Notes: a model not told the origin generated them from the sequence alone. A stretch of DNA of 64,000 nt from Haemophilus parainfluenzae (GCF_003253005.1 NZ_QEPZ01000001.1:248001-312000), one strand, 5' to 3'. Counted from the stretch's first letter, positions 19,813-29,150 are shown. Numbers and translations are program-made.

Positions 19813-21189
19813 TTAGAAACTGTAGTTTAAGTTTAAACCGTAAAGATTTGCACTAGCTTTAGATGTATAGTTTCCAGTAACTACTACTGCTCCATTTCGA
19901 ATAACTTGCTCTTCTTTGAAATGAACTTTTTTACCTTTCAAATAAGCATAGCCTAAATCAACTGAAAGATTAGGAGTAAATTTATATGTAGCACCCACAC
20001 TATACCAAGTACGATCTGTATCAGGAATTGCCGCACTAGCATGTTCAGTTGCTGCAGCTTGATCATAAGCAATACCTGCGCGTAAAGTTAATTTGTCATC
20101 TACGTTATAAGTTCCACCCAATGCAACACGCGAACTATTTCTGTAGTACATTTTCTTATGGAAGGCTTCTTTTCCATCAGAGTGATAGCTTGCATATAAG
20201 TTTTTCAAACGGCTCCAATGAGAATATTTATAACTATAGTGCATCGCAAATTTTTCAGTTAATTGGTGGAATCCTGAAAACTCTAAGTAATCAGGCAAAT
20301 TAAGCTTTAAACCACCTTCTTGCCCAATACGCTGGGCTTGTAAACTAGTTGCTGTATGATCTGTAAAATCAATATCTACTTTAGAATGGTAAGCTAAACC
20401 AATTCGATGATTTTCATTAAATTGATACATTACACCAGCATTCCAAGCAAAAGCCCAAGCCGCTTTGTCTTGTAGTTGAGTTAGAATAGTATCTTTTTGA
20501 ACTCTACTTAATGAAGCCAATAATGGACCAGCTGTAGGAGGTAATTGTATAGCTCCTGCGCGTACAGCATTACCAACATATTGAGCTGCATCAGCCAGAG
20601 CACCAGCTCTACGCTCAATTTTTGCTTGAGCATAAATCGCATTCAAGCCTAAACCAGCACTAAATCCCTCAGTAACACGATAAGAACCACTTAGGTTTAA
20701 ATTTAACGCAGTTAGATCTGTTGTTCCACCAAATACACCGCCGTTGTATTTGTTATCATACTCGCTTTTCAAACCAAAATTCACATTCATGCCTGCACCA
20801 ACCGCCACTTTGTCATTAACAGGTGCCACAAAATACATATTTGGTACAAGAGAGCCTGGAACTACATTTTTTTGATGAAGATTAGTTGAAGCACCTGGTA
20901 AACGAGCACCCACATTTCTACCTAACGCAGTAATATCAGTATTACCACTCATATTAATCTTAGAATCCACATAAACCCCTCCCACAGAAAATTGATTCGT
21001 TTTAAATAAACTCATCAATGCAGGGTTCGTTGCAACTACTGCAGCATTATCAGCAATTGCTGCTTCACCGGCATAAGCACGACCAAGACCTGATGTAGAA
21101 ACTTCTGCTAATTGGAATGCGGCTGCATTTGCACCGCTTGCTACTAATAATGTGGTCATTGCTAATAGCGTTTTATTTAATTTTGTCAT
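19813..21189 (-). CDS. ompP1: Outer membrane protein P1 (FadL family)
   Basis: Outer-membrane beta-barrel that takes up long-chain fatty acids; in H. influenzae it is the P1 surface antigen. The 458-residue protein has a signal peptide ending in ANA, then the FadL N-terminal hatch AFQLAEVSTSGLGRAYAGEAA with the NPA motif (ATNPALMSLF). Many aromatic beta strands follow, and the last ends in F (LYGLNLNYSF), as barrel insertion requires. It is divergent from yfcZ, the same fadL-yfcZ pairing as in E. coli. Surface loops around residues 185-240 are the likely variable parts. Confidence 0.95.
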   Translation of the reverse strand: MTKLNKTLLAMTTLLVASGANAAAFQLAEVSTSGLGRAYAGEAAIADNAAVVATNPALMSLFKTNQFSVGGVYVDSKINMSGNTDITALGRNVGARLPGASTNLHQKNVVPGSLVPNMYFVAPVNDKVAVGAGMNVNFGLKSEYDNKYNGGVFGGTTDLTALNLNLSGSYRVTEGFSAGLGLNAIYAQAKIERRAGALADAAQYVGNAVRAGAIQLPPTAGPLLASLSRVQKDTILTQLQDKAAWAFAWNAGVMYQFNENHRIGLAYHSKVDIDFTDHTATSLQAQRIGQEGGLKLNLPDYLEFSGFHQLTEKFAMHYSYKYSHWSRLKNLYASYHSDGKEAFHKKMYYRNSSRVALGGTYNVDDKLTLRAGIAYDQAAATEHASAAIPDTDRTWYSVGATYKFTPNLSVDLGYAYLKGKKVHFKEEQVIRNGAVVVTGNYTSKASANLYGLNLNYSF

Positions 21190-21200
21190 TTGGAACCTTT

Positions 21201-21220
21201 TGTTATTAATGATAATGAAA
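21201..21220. promoter_or_regulatory. Weak Fur-like AT-rich sequence in the ompP1 leader
   Basis: TTATTAATGATAATGAAA just upstream of the ompP1 ATG contains GATAAT hexamers and matches about 11 of 19 Fur consensus positions. It could be a weak Fur site or chance. Confidence 0.2.
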
Positions 21221-21280
21221 AAACCGCAAGATTCTAAAACTCCAATAAATGGAGTGCAAATTATTTTAGATTAAATTTTA

Positions 21281-21297
21281 AGTGTTCCGACCAGTGA
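21281..21297. promoter_or_regulatory. FadR-like operator between ompP1 and yfcZ
   Basis: On the ompP1 strand the 17-mer reads TCACTGGTCGGAACACT. It shares the CTGGTC-n-GA-n-C core of the fatty-acid regulator FadR. Location upstream of a fatty-acid porin supports the idea; no spacing to a promoter was established. Confidence 0.4.
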
Positions 21298-21397
21298 TAA
21301 ATAAATGATATTTAAATTAAAAAAGTGTGGTCACTTTGGCAGAGCGTTTCAAAAATGCTAGAATGGAGTTAATCTTAATTTTAAATAAGGAAATCCT

Positions 21398-21685
21398 ATG
21401 ACAGTAACATGCAAAGCAGCAGAATCTCTCACTTGTAGTTGTGTTGATGTAGGTACGATTATTGACGGTTCAGATTGTTCTGTTGATATTCATCAAATCT
21501 ATGCGAATAAAGCTGAAGCAGAAGCGGCACTTAATCGTTTCATTGAAAAAGCTCGCAAAACAGAAAGCGATCCTTGCGACATTAAAAGTGAAATCACAGA
21601 AACTGAAAATGGTGCCAATTTAACGGCGTGTTTTACATTTAGCTGCCAAGCTGAAGCGATGATTTTCGAATTAGCAAATCGCTAA
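21398..21685 (+). CDS. yfcZ: YfcZ/YiiS family protein (DUF406)
   Basis: Small cytoplasmic protein of unknown function, 95 residues, with a Cys-rich start (CKAAESLTCSCVDVGTIIDGSDC) and a compact alpha/beta body. The family is DUF406. It sits divergent to ompP1, as yfcZ does to fadL in E. coli, which is the only hint of function. AAGGAAATCCT gives the ribosome site. A USS-pair terminator follows directly. Confidence 0.85.
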   Translation: MTVTCKAAESLTCSCVDVGTIIDGSDCSVDIHQIYANKAEAEAALNRFIEKARKTESDPCDIKSEITETENGANLTACFTFSCQAEAMIFELANR

Positions 21686-21702
21686 AAATATTTTAGAAAT
21701 TG

Positions 21703-21742
21703 ACCGCACTTTATCATGCAAAATAAAGTGCGGTTATTTTTT
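21703..21742 (+). terminator. USS-pair terminator after yfcZ
   Basis: Stem ACCGCACTTTA (21703-21713) / TAAAGTGCGGT (21724-21734) followed by TATTTTTTT. Two uptake signals in inverted orientation. Confidence 0.88.
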
Positions 21743-21767
21743 TAGTTAAAACCCAATTAAATCACTA

Positions 21768-21783
21768 TCGCAAACGTTTGCTT
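21768..21783. promoter_or_regulatory. PurR box in the purM promoter
   Basis: TCGCAAACGTTTGCTT matches the PurR consensus ACGCAAACGTTTGCGT at 13-14 of 16 positions, including the central CAAACGTTTG. A -10-like TACAAT lies at 21791-21796, so a bound repressor would cover the -35 region. Confidence 0.8.
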
Positions 21784-21838
21784 AATCTGGTACAATCACG
21801 CCGTTTTATCATTTAACCTAAAAATATAGGATAGCATT

Positions 21839-22876
21839 GTGAGCAAACCATCATTAAGTTATAAAGATGCAGGCGTGGATATTAATGCCGGTAATGAATT
21901 AGTTGAACGTATTAAACCACACGTGAAACGAACTACTCGTCCTGAAGTCATTGGGGGATTAGGTGGGTTTGGCGCATTATGTGCTATTCCGGGCAAATAT
22001 AAAGAACCGATCCTCGTTTCAGGTACAGACGGTGTAGGAACAAAACTACGTTTAGCCATTGACTTAAAAAAACACGATACCATTGGTATTGATTTGGTTG
22101 CCATGTGTGTTAACGATTTAGTGGTTCAAGGCGCCGAACCATTATTCTTCTTAGACTACTATGCGACTGGAAAACTTGATGTGGATGTTGCCTCTGATGT
22201 AGTGAAAGGCATTGCTGAAGGCTGTGTACAATCGGGTTGTGCATTAGTGGGTGGCGAAACAGCAGAAATGCCAGGCATGTACCACGCTGGCGATTATGAC
22301 CTAGCAGGTTTCTGTGTGGGTGTCGTCGAAAAATCAGAAATCGTTGATGGTAGCCAAGTTAAAGTAGGAGATGCTTTAATTGCACTAGGTTCAAGTGGCC
22401 CGCATTCAAATGGTTATTCTTTAATTCGTAAAGTCATTGATGTTGCTGGCGTCAACCTAGCCACTGAGCAATTAGATGGTCATCCATTAAGTGAACAAGT
22501 GCTTGCACCGACAAAAATCTATGTAAAATCTGTTCTCGCTTTAATCAAACAAACGAAAGTCCATGCTATCGCACACTTAACGGGTGGCGGTTTCTGGGAA
22601 AATATCCCTCGTGTATTACCGAAAAATACCAAAGCGGTTATTGATGAAAGCAGTTGGGAATGGCAACCCGTATTCAAATGGTTACAAGAAAAAGGCAACA
22701 TTGAAACCTATGAAATGTACCGCACATTTAACTGTGGCGTTGGTATGGTGATTGCATTACCACAATCGCAAGTGGAAACCGCTTTAGCGATTTTAAAACA
22801 ATCCGGTGAAAATGCCTGGTTAATCGGTCATATTGAAAATGCGACAGATAACGAACCACAAGTTATTATTAAATAA
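21839..22876 (+). CDS. purM: Phosphoribosylformylglycinamidine cyclo-ligase
   Basis: AIR synthetase, step five of purine synthesis: closes the imidazole ring of FGAM using ATP. The 345-residue product contains the PurM-family GGFGALC and [12 protein letters not shown] nucleotide-binding segments, [21 protein letters not shown] and the late [13 protein letters not shown]. It uses a GTG start (21839), consistent with the normal N-terminus [15 protein letters not shown] PurR box lies upstream. purN follows after a hairpin. Confidence 0.96.
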   Translation: MSKPSLSYKDAGVDINAGNELVERIKPHVKRTTRPEVIGGLGGFGALCAIPGKYKEPILVSGTDGVGTKLRLAIDLKKHDTIGIDLVAMCVNDLVVQGAEPLFFLDYYATGKLDVDVASDVVKGIAEGCVQSGCALVGGETAEMPGMYHAGDYDLAGFCVGVVEKSEIVDGSQVKVGDALIALGSSGPHSNGYSLIRKVIDVAGVNLATEQLDGHPLSEQVLAPTKIYVKSVLALIKQTKVHAIAHLTGGGFWENIPRVLPKNTKAVIDESSWEWQPVFKWLQEKGNIETYEMYRTFNCGVGMVIALPQSQVETALAILKQSGENAWLIGHIENATDNEPQVIIK

Positions 22877-22893
22877 TTTCTCTTTTCCATTTC

Positions 22894-22932
22894 AGGGCGA
22901 AAATTTCAGAATGAAAGGTTCGCCCTTCTTTT
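22894..22932 (+). terminator. Hairpin between purM and purN
   Basis: Stem AGGGCGAA (22894-22901) / TTCGCCCT (22919-22926) followed by TCTTTTAT. It looks like an intrinsic terminator or attenuator inside the purMN unit. Confidence 0.6.
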
Positions 22933-22944
22933 ATGCAGAATAAT

Positions 22945-23583
22945 ATGAAAAAAATTGCCGTCCTGATTTCAGGACAAGGATCAAATCTTCAAGCAATAAT
23001 TGAGGCTTGTCAAACCCGCTTTATTCCAGGAAAGATTGTGACTGTCATCAGTAATAAAATCGATTCATTTGGCTTAAAACGCGCTAAAAGTGCGGGCATT
23101 CCTAGCCGAGTTTTTTTGCGCCAAGATTTTAGTTCCAATCTCGCTATGGATAAGGCTATAGGGGATTATTTAGACGCTCTCAATATTGATCTCATTGTGT
23201 TAGCCGGTTACATGAAAATCTTAACCAAACCATTCACACAACGTTTTGCTGGGAAAATTTTAAATATTCATCCTTCCCTTCTGCCAAAATATCCTGGGTT
23301 ACATACTTATCAAAGGGCACTTGAGAATGGCGAGAGTGAACATGGTACAACCGTGCATTTTGTCAATGAAGAGCTCGATGGCGGCGCCATTGTGTTACAA
23401 GCTAAAGTACCGATTTTCCCTGGTGATACCGTCGAGGAAATTGAACTTCGTACACGTGAACAGGAATATAATATTTATCCTTTAGTGATTAAATGGTTTA
23501 TTGAAGAGCGATTAAAGCTCGAAAACGGTATAGCGTATTTAGATGCCTCCCCTTTACCGATATCTGGCTATGCCGCTGAATAA
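22945..23583 (+). CDS. purN: Phosphoribosylglycinamide formyltransferase PurN
   Basis: GAR transformylase, step three of purine synthesis, uses 10-formyl-tetrahydrofolate. The 212-residue protein has the N-terminal KIAVLISGQGSNLQAI phosphate-binding motif, the catalytic Asn/His/Asp set in KILNIHPSLLPKYPG and HGTTVHFVNEELDGG. The open frame begins four codons earlier (22933) but homologues start MKKIAVLISG, so 22945 is preferred. The ribosome site is weak, and the gene follows the purM hairpin closely. Confidence 0.95.
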   Translation: MKKIAVLISGQGSNLQAIIEACQTRFIPGKIVTVISNKIDSFGLKRAKSAGIPSRVFLRQDFSSNLAMDKAIGDYLDALNIDLIVLAGYMKILTKPFTQRFAGKILNIHPSLLPKYPGLHTYQRALENGESEHGTTVHFVNEELDGGAIVLQAKVPIFPGDTVEEIELRTREQEYNIYPLVIKWFIEERLKLENGIAYLDASPLPISGYAAE

Positions 23584-23591
23584 AGTGAAAT

Positions 23592-23626
23592 AAAAAAGCG
23601 ATACACATTGTGTACCGCTTTTTTCA
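23592..23626. terminator. Bidirectional terminator purN/ompW
   Basis: Fifteen-base-pair stem with one mismatch (23592-23606 with 23610-23624), flanked by A-run and T-run, between convergent purN and ompW. Confidence 0.85.
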
Positions 23627-23639
23627 GAGCAAGGTTCTA

Positions 23640-24254
23640 TTAGAAACGATAACCTAAACCGACGAAATATACTGTAGGGTCAAGTTTCACCTTCACCGTA
23701 TGATGTTCACCAGCTAAATTAAAACGCGCTTTGGTTTTAATGTTCGCGTACCACATTGCCGCATTGAAATAAAGATTGTCGGTCAGTTTAATATCGACAC
23801 CCACGTTCGCAATTGGGCCAACTGAATCTTTTAATCTAAGATCAGATACGCCAGCTAACTTAGCTTTTTCACTGAAAAATGTCGTGTAGTTAAGACCCGC
23901 GCCTACATAAGGACGTACGCTAGCATCTTTATCAAAGAAATAGTATTGAGCATATACACTTGGCGGTAAATGTTTAGTTTTACCTACTAAGGCAGAACCT
24001 AACTTAATTTCATGACTGAAAGGGGTCGCCGCAAGTAATTCTACCCCGATGTTATCAGTGAACATATAAGTACCGGTTAAACCCAATTGAGTATTGTTGT
24101 TCACTTTAAATTTAAAGACATCGCTATTTGTGGTGGTGTGTGTATCCACAAGAACACCACCCGCTCTAACAATAACATCACCTTGCTGATGTGCGTTTGC
24201 AAAACCCGCTAATAATGCCGCGCTTAATCCCAATGCTAATGCTGCTTTTTTCAT
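23640..24254 (-). CDS. ompW: Outer membrane protein W
   Basis: Eight-stranded outer-membrane barrel for small hydrophobic compounds. The 204-residue protein has a signal peptide (cleavage after ANA near residue 21), and the OmpW family's VIVRAGGVLVD first strand. Further motifs are NTQLGLTGTYMFTDNIGVELLAATPFSHEI and the terminal strand DPTVYFVGLGYRF ending in Phe. It is adjacent and divergent to yciC-yciB-yciA, the same neighbourhood as in E. coli. Two FNR-like sites precede it. Confidence 0.93.
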   Translation of the reverse strand: MKKAALALGLSAALLAGFANAHQQGDVIVRAGGVLVDTHTTTNSDVFKFKVNNNTQLGLTGTYMFTDNIGVELLAATPFSHEIKLGSALVGKTKHLPPSVYAQYYFFDKDASVRPYVGAGLNYTTFFSEKAKLAGVSDLRLKDSVGPIANVGVDIKLTDNLYFNAAMWYANIKTKARFNLAGEHHTVKVKLDPTVYFVGLGYRF

Positions 24255-24312
24255 TTTGACTCCTTAGTCATTTTCTTTAAGATTAATTCCCATACAAATT
24301 ATGGGTAAATAT

Positions 24313-24354
24313 ATGATACCTATTTTTAAGTATTAAAAATATGATCTCTATCAA
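24313..24354 (-). promoter_or_regulatory. Class II FNR-type promoter of ompW
   Basis: On the minus strand TTGATAGAGATCAT (24354-24341) matches the FNR consensus TTGAT-N4-ATCAA at 9 of 10 bases. TATCAT (24318-24313) is a good -10 box placed so that the FNR site centres at about -41.5 from a start near 24306. This is the geometry of class II FNR activation. Confidence 0.65.
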
Positions 24355-24375
24355 TTTTTTAAAAATTAATAATTT

Positions 24376-24389
24376 TTGATCTAGAACAA
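24376..24389. promoter_or_regulatory. Second FNR-like site upstream of ompW
   Basis: TTGATCTAGAACAA matches TTGAT-N4-ATCAA at 9 of 10 positions. Its centre is 35 bp upstream of the first site, between ompW and yciC, so it could affect either gene. Confidence 0.45.
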
Positions 24390-24460
24390 TTTCTTGTATT
24401 TTTAGTTTTTTGATGTCAAAGCTTGTATAATTACTTCACTTTTTTTACCGAGAAAATACA

Positions 24461-25216
24461 ATGCAAATTAACTTTACTCAGATTTTTCAAGATAGCCTCA
24501 ACTTTATGCGTAATCAGCGAAAAACCGTGCTACTTTTCGTTGGTATTTTCGTCATCTCACAATTGATTAATGCATTAGTCAGTGTCCCAATATCGAGTTT
24601 GGGTGATAATCCTAATCCATCACAAGAGGATATTATTGATGCATTGAGCAAAGTGGAACCAACTGCACTGATTGGATCTTTTTTATTCCAACAATTATTG
24701 ATGTCTTTTATTGCGACCTTCGGTATTTCAAGCATTCATCATATTAGTCTGCAAAATGAAAATCCGATTAATCAAGGTCTCATGCTGACATTGCGTCGTT
24801 TTTTAGGTGTGGTCGTTTTAGATATTTTTATGAGTTTGCCACTTCTCTTTGGCATAGCGGATGTCATGAGCTCATTTTTAAGCAAAAATGCCCTCTCCCC
24901 TCTAGCCTTTGTTTCAATGGTATTGGGCTTATTCTTCTTTGTACGTTTATGCTTATCACCTGTGCATTATATTGCCTCTAATCAATCTATCAGGCAAAGT
25001 GCTTTACAAGTGTGGCGTGCAGGTATTAAACGTAATGGCGTGTTAATTATTTATGCCTTGCTCACTTATTTACTTCTTCCTTTAGTGGTGAATACCGTTG
25101 GTGCAATCTTAGGTTCATCATTTTTAAGTGCTATCGTTGGCATCTTGGCAGCATTATTTCAAATATTTATTTTGATATTTACTTACCGTTTTTACAGTTT
25201 ATTTATGAAGGCATAA
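24461..25216 (+). CDS. yciC: UPF0259 inner membrane protein YciC
   Basis: Integral membrane protein of unknown role, 251 residues with about six hydrophobic segments and an amphipathic N-terminus ([21 protein letters not shown]) typical of the family. It begins the yciC-yciB-yciA-yciI series, with the yciB ATG one base after its stop codon. The family and the order support the call. No catalytic motif is visible. Confidence 0.85.
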   Translation: MQINFTQIFQDSLNFMRNQRKTVLLFVGIFVISQLINALVSVPISSLGDNPNPSQEDIIDALSKVEPTALIGSFLFQQLLMSFIATFGISSIHHISLQNENPINQGLMLTLRRFLGVVVLDIFMSLPLLFGIADVMSSFLSKNALSPLAFVSMVLGLFFFVRLCLSPVHYIASNQSIRQSALQVWRAGIKRNGVLIIYALLTYLLLPLVVNTVGAILGSSFLSAIVGILAALFQIFILIFTYRFYSLFMKA

Positions 25217-25217
25217 T

Positions 25218-25772
25218 ATGAAGCAACTTCTTGAATTTATTCCGCTTGTTCTCTTTTTCATCACTTACAAAATGTTTGGGGTGCGTGAGGCGGCTATTGT
25301 CTTAGTGATCGCGACCATCATTCAGATGGTTGTACTAAAACTGAAATATGGTGTGATTGAGAAACAACAAAAAATCATGGCCATTGCGGTTGTGTTTTTT
25401 GGTTTGCTCACTGCCTATTTCAATGAAATCAAATATCTACAATGGAAAGTCACAATTATTAATGCCTTATTTGCCATTGTTTTATTGGTTGCACAATTCC
25501 AATTCAATACGCCACTGGTAAAAAAGTTATTAGGCAAAGAAATCCAATTACCTGATAATGTGTGGAACAAATTGAATTTAGGCTGGGCAGGATTTTTCAT
25601 TCTGTGTATGCTTGTAAATATTTATATCAGCCAAAATATGTCTGAAGATGCTTGGGTTGATTTCAAATCTTTTGGTTTACTTGGTATGACCTTTGTTGCA
25701 ACAATCGTCAGCGGCGCTTATATTTACCGTTACTTACCTAAAGATGATCAAAAAAATGATGGGAAAAAATAA
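25218..25772 (+). CDS. yciB: Inner membrane septation protein YciB/IspA
   Basis: Five-helix inner-membrane protein linked to envelope synthesis and cell division in enterobacteria (intracellular septation protein A). The 184-residue product shows the family's [19 protein letters not shown] start and the [20 protein letters not shown] segment. Its TAA overlaps the yciA ATG (TAATG), giving translational coupling. Confidence 0.92.
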   Translation: MKQLLEFIPLVLFFITYKMFGVREAAIVLVIATIIQMVVLKLKYGVIEKQQKIMAIAVVFFGLLTAYFNEIKYLQWKVTIINALFAIVLLVAQFQFNTPLVKKLLGKEIQLPDNVWNKLNLGWAGFFILCMLVNIYISQNMSEDAWVDFKSFGLLGMTFVATIVSGAYIYRYLPKDDQKNDGKK

Positions 25773-26242
25773 TGGTTTCAAATCTTACTGATAAAGAAGG
25801 TCGTCAATCTAAAGGCGTATTATTACTACGCACCTTGGCAATGCCTTCAGATACTAACGCCAATGGCGATATTTTCGGTGGCTGGATTATGTCCCAAATG
25901 GATATGGGCGGAGCAATTCTTGCCAAAGAAATTGCTCATGGCCGTGTGGTCACTGTTGCCGTAGAAAGTATGAATTTCATCAAACCTATCGCTGTCGGTG
26001 ACGTGGTATGTTGTTATGGTCAATGCCTCAGCGTGGGACGTTCTTCTATTAAAATCAAGGTAGAAGTATGGGTGAAAAAAGTTGCCAGTGAACCAATTGG
26101 GGAACGTTATTGCGTGACAGAGGCCGTATTTACCTTTGTCGCCGTTGGAAAAGATGGCAAATCTCGCAGTATACCACGTGAAGGCAATCTCGAATTAGAA
26201 CGTGCATTAGCCACCATCGAAGAATTACAATTAAGTTGTTAA
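25772..26242 (+). CDS. yciA: Acyl-CoA thioesterase YciA
   Basis: Hot-dog fold thioesterase that hydrolyses a broad range of acyl-CoAs; its H. influenzae homologue is well studied. The 156-residue product has the family core [21 protein letters not shown], with the catalytic Asp in [10 protein letters not shown], followed by the central helix. The fold forms a hexamer in relatives. It overlaps yciB by one base and reaches past the extended, non-used start of yciI. Confidence 0.94.
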   Translation: MVSNLTDKEGRQSKGVLLLRTLAMPSDTNANGDIFGGWIMSQMDMGGAILAKEIAHGRVVTVAVESMNFIKPIAVGDVVCCYGQCLSVGRSSIKIKVEVWVKKVASEPIGERYCVTEAVFTFVAVGKDGKSRSIPREGNLELERALATIEELQLSC

Positions 26243-26253
26243 AAGGAGAAATA

Positions 26254-26550
26254 ATGTATTACGTAATTTTTGCCCAAGATCTTCCTGGCAGTTTAGAAAA
26301 ACGCCTTGCTGTACGTGAGCAGCATCTCGCTCGTTTAAAACAATTACAAACAGAAGGTCGTTTATTAACAGCCGGTCCCAATCCTGCCATTGACGATGAA
26401 AATCCTGGCGAAGCTGGCTTTACAGGCTCGACTGTGATTGCTCAATTCGAAAGCCTGTCTGCAGCAAAAGACTGGGCGTCACAAGATCCTTACGTAGAAG
26501 CTGGCGTTTACGGTGATGTGATTGTGAAGCCTTTCAAAAAAGTTTTCTAA
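26254..26550 (+). CDS. yciI: YciI family protein
   Basis: Small ferredoxin-fold protein of 98 residues. It starts [20 protein letters not shown] and has the conserved His (EQHLARL) and Asp of the YCII family, which are thought to form a putative active site. The reaction is unknown. AAAGGAGAAATA just before 26254 decides the start over an in-frame codon at 26236. Last gene of the yciCBA-I unit, followed by a terminator. Confidence 0.92.
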   Translation: MYYVIFAQDLPGSLEKRLAVREQHLARLKQLQTEGRLLTAGPNPAIDDENPGEAGFTGSTVIAQFESLSAAKDWASQDPYVEAGVYGDVIVKPFKKVF

Positions 26551-26570
26551 ATAAAACGAACTCTACACTC

Positions 26571-26604
26571 AAAGACGGATCTAAATATCCGTCTTTCTCT
26601 TTAT
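26571..26604 (+). terminator. Terminator after yciI
   Basis: Ten-base-pair stem AAAGACGGAT (26571-26580) / ATCCGTCTTT (26587-26596), then CTCTTTAT. Confidence 0.8.
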
Positions 26605-26616
26605 ATGGAACCTCCT

Positions 26617-28809
26617 ATGCGAGCACTTAAACACGCGACAATTTCGTTATTAATTTTAACCGCACTTTCAGGCTCAGCTTTGGCTAATCAGCATGCCCAT
26701 CAAAGCAAAAATGAAACAGCACCACAAATTAACCTTGCAGAAGAACAAGCCAAATGGGCACAACAACAGCACTCTCATGAATTAAAGCTGATTGAACAAC
26801 GTGCAACTTTTCTACAATTAGAGTCGCTCCTAAAAAGTGCGGTCAAAAATAATCATGTTTCTAATAATGCTAAATTATTTCTTGGGCTTATTGATTCTTT
26901 AAAAGGTTATCCATTGCAAACTGATGCTATAGCGGCTTATTTAGATGCACGTATAAAAACCGTTAATCGCGATACGCCTCGTGAAAAAGTGAATGCATTG
27001 CGAACAGACATTGAACAATTTATTCAACAGCACGCCTCTCATTTTCTACGCGGAAAATTAGAACAAAGCATTTTTACATTATTAACCAATGCTGAAGATA
27101 CTCAAGCGCTCGCCAAACTCACGCCTAATAATTTGGAAACACAAATTGCTGTGCTTACAGCTAAATATCAAATAGAGGCAGCCAATACCAGTCAGACGAC
27201 AGAAAATCAACCAAATGACAAGAATAAATCGGCTATTTTGTCTGAATATGAACAGCTTTGGCTCAACAATGCTGAACTTCCTAATGATGCTCAGCTATGG
27301 GAGGCTTGGTATTCACAAGGTGGACGCACTGAAGAGAAAATCTACCAAAAAGCAGAAATGCTCTTTGGTAAAAATGACGCGAAAGGCCTCGAAATACTCG
27401 CTAAAGAGTTAGAAAAAATTGAGAACGCTAAAAAAGATGAGCAAGTAGCCGCTCATTTAGCGCTTTATCAGGATCTCTTAAAAAATCCAGCCAATTTGAA
27501 AACACTCACTGAGTCATTGCCATTAATTGATGGTAATACGAATAAAATCATCAATAAATTTGCCGTAGTGCTAGGTTTTGCTCGTTATTTGCGGACCATT
27601 CCAGAAAATATGAATGAGCCAACATTCACCCCTTACGAGCAATGGGCGAAGACTTGGCAATTAAACGAAGCTGAATTACGTGATTGGAAAATCGCCTTTA
27701 TTAACCGTTTCTTTGATAATGAAAGTCCTAATTTTGTGCAATGGCGCGATCAAGAACTTCTCAAACTCAACGCAGATAATCTCATTGAACGTCGTTTGCG
27801 TACGGCTATTTGGCAACAAACGGATTTATTAGGTTGGTTGAATGCCCTTTCAGATGAAGCGAAGCAAAAACAAGAATGGCGTTATTGGATGGTTAAAATA
27901 ACTGCTCAAGCATCCGATAAAGATGCGAAACAACGATTAGAAGCTTTATCGAAAGAACGTGGGTTTTATCCAATGTTGGCAGCGGTCAAATTAGGCCATT
28001 CCTACAAACTGGAAATGCCTAAAATTCCTCAAGAGTCCAATATCCAAGAGAAGTATGCTACTGAATTAGCTGAGATTGCAGAACTGCGTCAATTAGATCG
28101 ATTAGGCGCAGCCAAACAACGTTGGCGTTCTCTATTAGAAAAATTACCGCAAGAGAAACAACTTGCATTAAGCCAATATGCAAATGAACAAAATTGGTTT
28201 GAATTAGGCGTAGATGGCTCGATTATTGCGAAAGCATGGGATTATATCGACTTACGCTTACCAAATGCTTACAGTCAATATTTTGATATTGCCCTCAGTA
28301 ATGTGAATCTCAGCGCAACGGAACCTCAAACTATTGTGGATAATCGTGTAACTAAAACCTTCGCCATGGCAATCGCTCGCCAAGAAAGTGCTTGGAATCC
28401 AATGGCACAATCTTCCGCAAATGCTCGAGGATTAATGCAGTTATTACCGAGTACTGCACAAAAAACAGCAGAAAATCAGCAACTTCCTTATAACGGTGAG
28501 TTAGATTTATTCAAACCGCTTAATAATATTTTACTCGGTACGGCTCACTTAAATGAGTTAAATGCTAAATACCCTAATAACCGAATTTTGATCGCCTCCG
28601 CCTATAATGCGGGAGCAAGCCGTGTAGAAAAATGGCTTGCGAGAGCAAATAGCAAATTGGCTATGGATGAATTTATTGCCTCTATTCCGTTCTTTGAAAC
28701 ACGAGGTTATGTTCAAAACGTATTAACTTACGATTTTTACTATCAAAACCTACAAGACAAAGAAAAATTACAAACCTTTAGCAAAGAGGAATACGATCGG
28801 CTATACTAG
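26617..28809 (+). CDS. slt: Soluble lytic murein transglycosylase
   Basis: Periplasmic enzyme that cleaves peptidoglycan glycan chains to 1,6-anhydro-muropeptides. The product (730 residues from 26617) has a signal peptide (LKHATISLLILTALSGSALA). A long helical superhelix domain then leads to the C-terminal lysozyme-like domain, with the catalytic Glu in AIARQESAWNPMAQSSANARGLMQLLPSTA and the downstream YNAGASRVEKWL motif. The length is larger than E. coli Slt70 (645) because of a Gln/Lys-rich N-terminal stretch. An in-frame ATG four codons upstream (26605) is possible. The stop lies in a trp-operator-like sequence before trpR. Confidence 0.92.
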   Translation: MRALKHATISLLILTALSGSALANQHAHQSKNETAPQINLAEEQAKWAQQQHSHELKLIEQRATFLQLESLLKSAVKNNHVSNNAKLFLGLIDSLKGYPLQTDAIAAYLDARIKTVNRDTPREKVNALRTDIEQFIQQHASHFLRGKLEQSIFTLLTNAEDTQALAKLTPNNLETQIAVLTAKYQIEAANTSQTTENQPNDKNKSAILSEYEQLWLNNAELPNDAQLWEAWYSQGGRTEEKIYQKAEMLFGKNDAKGLEILAKELEKIENAKKDEQVAAHLALYQDLLKNPANLKTLTESLPLIDGNTNKIINKFAVVLGFARYLRTIPENMNEPTFTPYEQWAKTWQLNEAELRDWKIAFINRFFDNESPNFVQWRDQELLKLNADNLIERRLRTAIWQQTDLLGWLNALSDEAKQKQEWRYWMVKITAQASDKDAKQRLEALSKERGFYPMLAAVKLGHSYKLEMPKIPQESNIQEKYATELAEIAELRQLDRLGAAKQRWRSLLEKLPQEKQLALSQYANEQNWFELGVDGSIIAKAWDYIDLRLPNAYSQYFDIALSNVNLSATEPQTIVDNRVTKTFAMAIARQESAWNPMAQSSANARGLMQLLPSTAQKTAENQQLPYNGELDLFKPLNNILLGTAHLNELNAKYPNNRILIASAYNAGASRVEKWLARANSKLAMDEFIASIPFFETRGYVQNVLTYDFYYQNLQDKEKLQTFSKEEYDRLY

Positions 28810-28830
28810 TCGCACTAGTTTAATAGTATA
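28805..28830. promoter_or_regulatory. Trp-operator-like sequence before trpR
   Basis: ACTAGTTTAATAGT (28814-28827) matches the E. coli trp operator core ACTAGTTAACTAGT at 12 of 14 positions. A second ACTAGT lies at 28805-28810, overlapping the slt stop codon. Suggests autoregulation by TrpR. Confidence 0.6.
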
Positions 28831-28841
28831 GGGTTGTTGAT

Positions 28842-29150
28842 ATGTATATTAGTCGCAATTTAGAACAATGGAATGCTTTCCTAGCGACCTTGCAAACCGC
28901 ATTTGAGCAAGGCAAAGCACAAGATTTCTTAACGCTTCTGCTCACGCCTGATGAACGTGATGCGGTGGGGTTACGTTTACAAATCGTGGCACAGTTATTG
29001 GATAAAAATCTCTCACAACGAGAGATTCAACAAAATCTCAATACCAGTGCGGCAACCATTACGCGTGGTTCTAATATGCTCAAAACAATGGATCCGGATT
29101 TTATAAACTGGGTGAAAAGCCAACTCGATGAGCAAGCTGCAAAAAACTAA
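28842..29150 (+). CDS. trpR: Trp operon repressor
   Basis: Tryptophan-dependent repressor of tryptophan synthesis genes. The 102-residue protein is all-helical with the family's [21 protein letters not shown] helix and the helix-turn-helix [23 protein letters not shown], which ends with the recognition helix. The slt-trpR-mtgA order is as in other gamma-proteobacteria for slt-trpR. It overlaps mtgA by 23 nt. An operator-like sequence precedes it. Confidence 0.96.
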   Translation: MYISRNLEQWNAFLATLQTAFEQGKAQDFLTLLLTPDERDAVGLRLQIVAQLLDKNLSQREIQQNLNTSAATITRGSNMLKTMDPDFINWVKSQLDEQAAKN

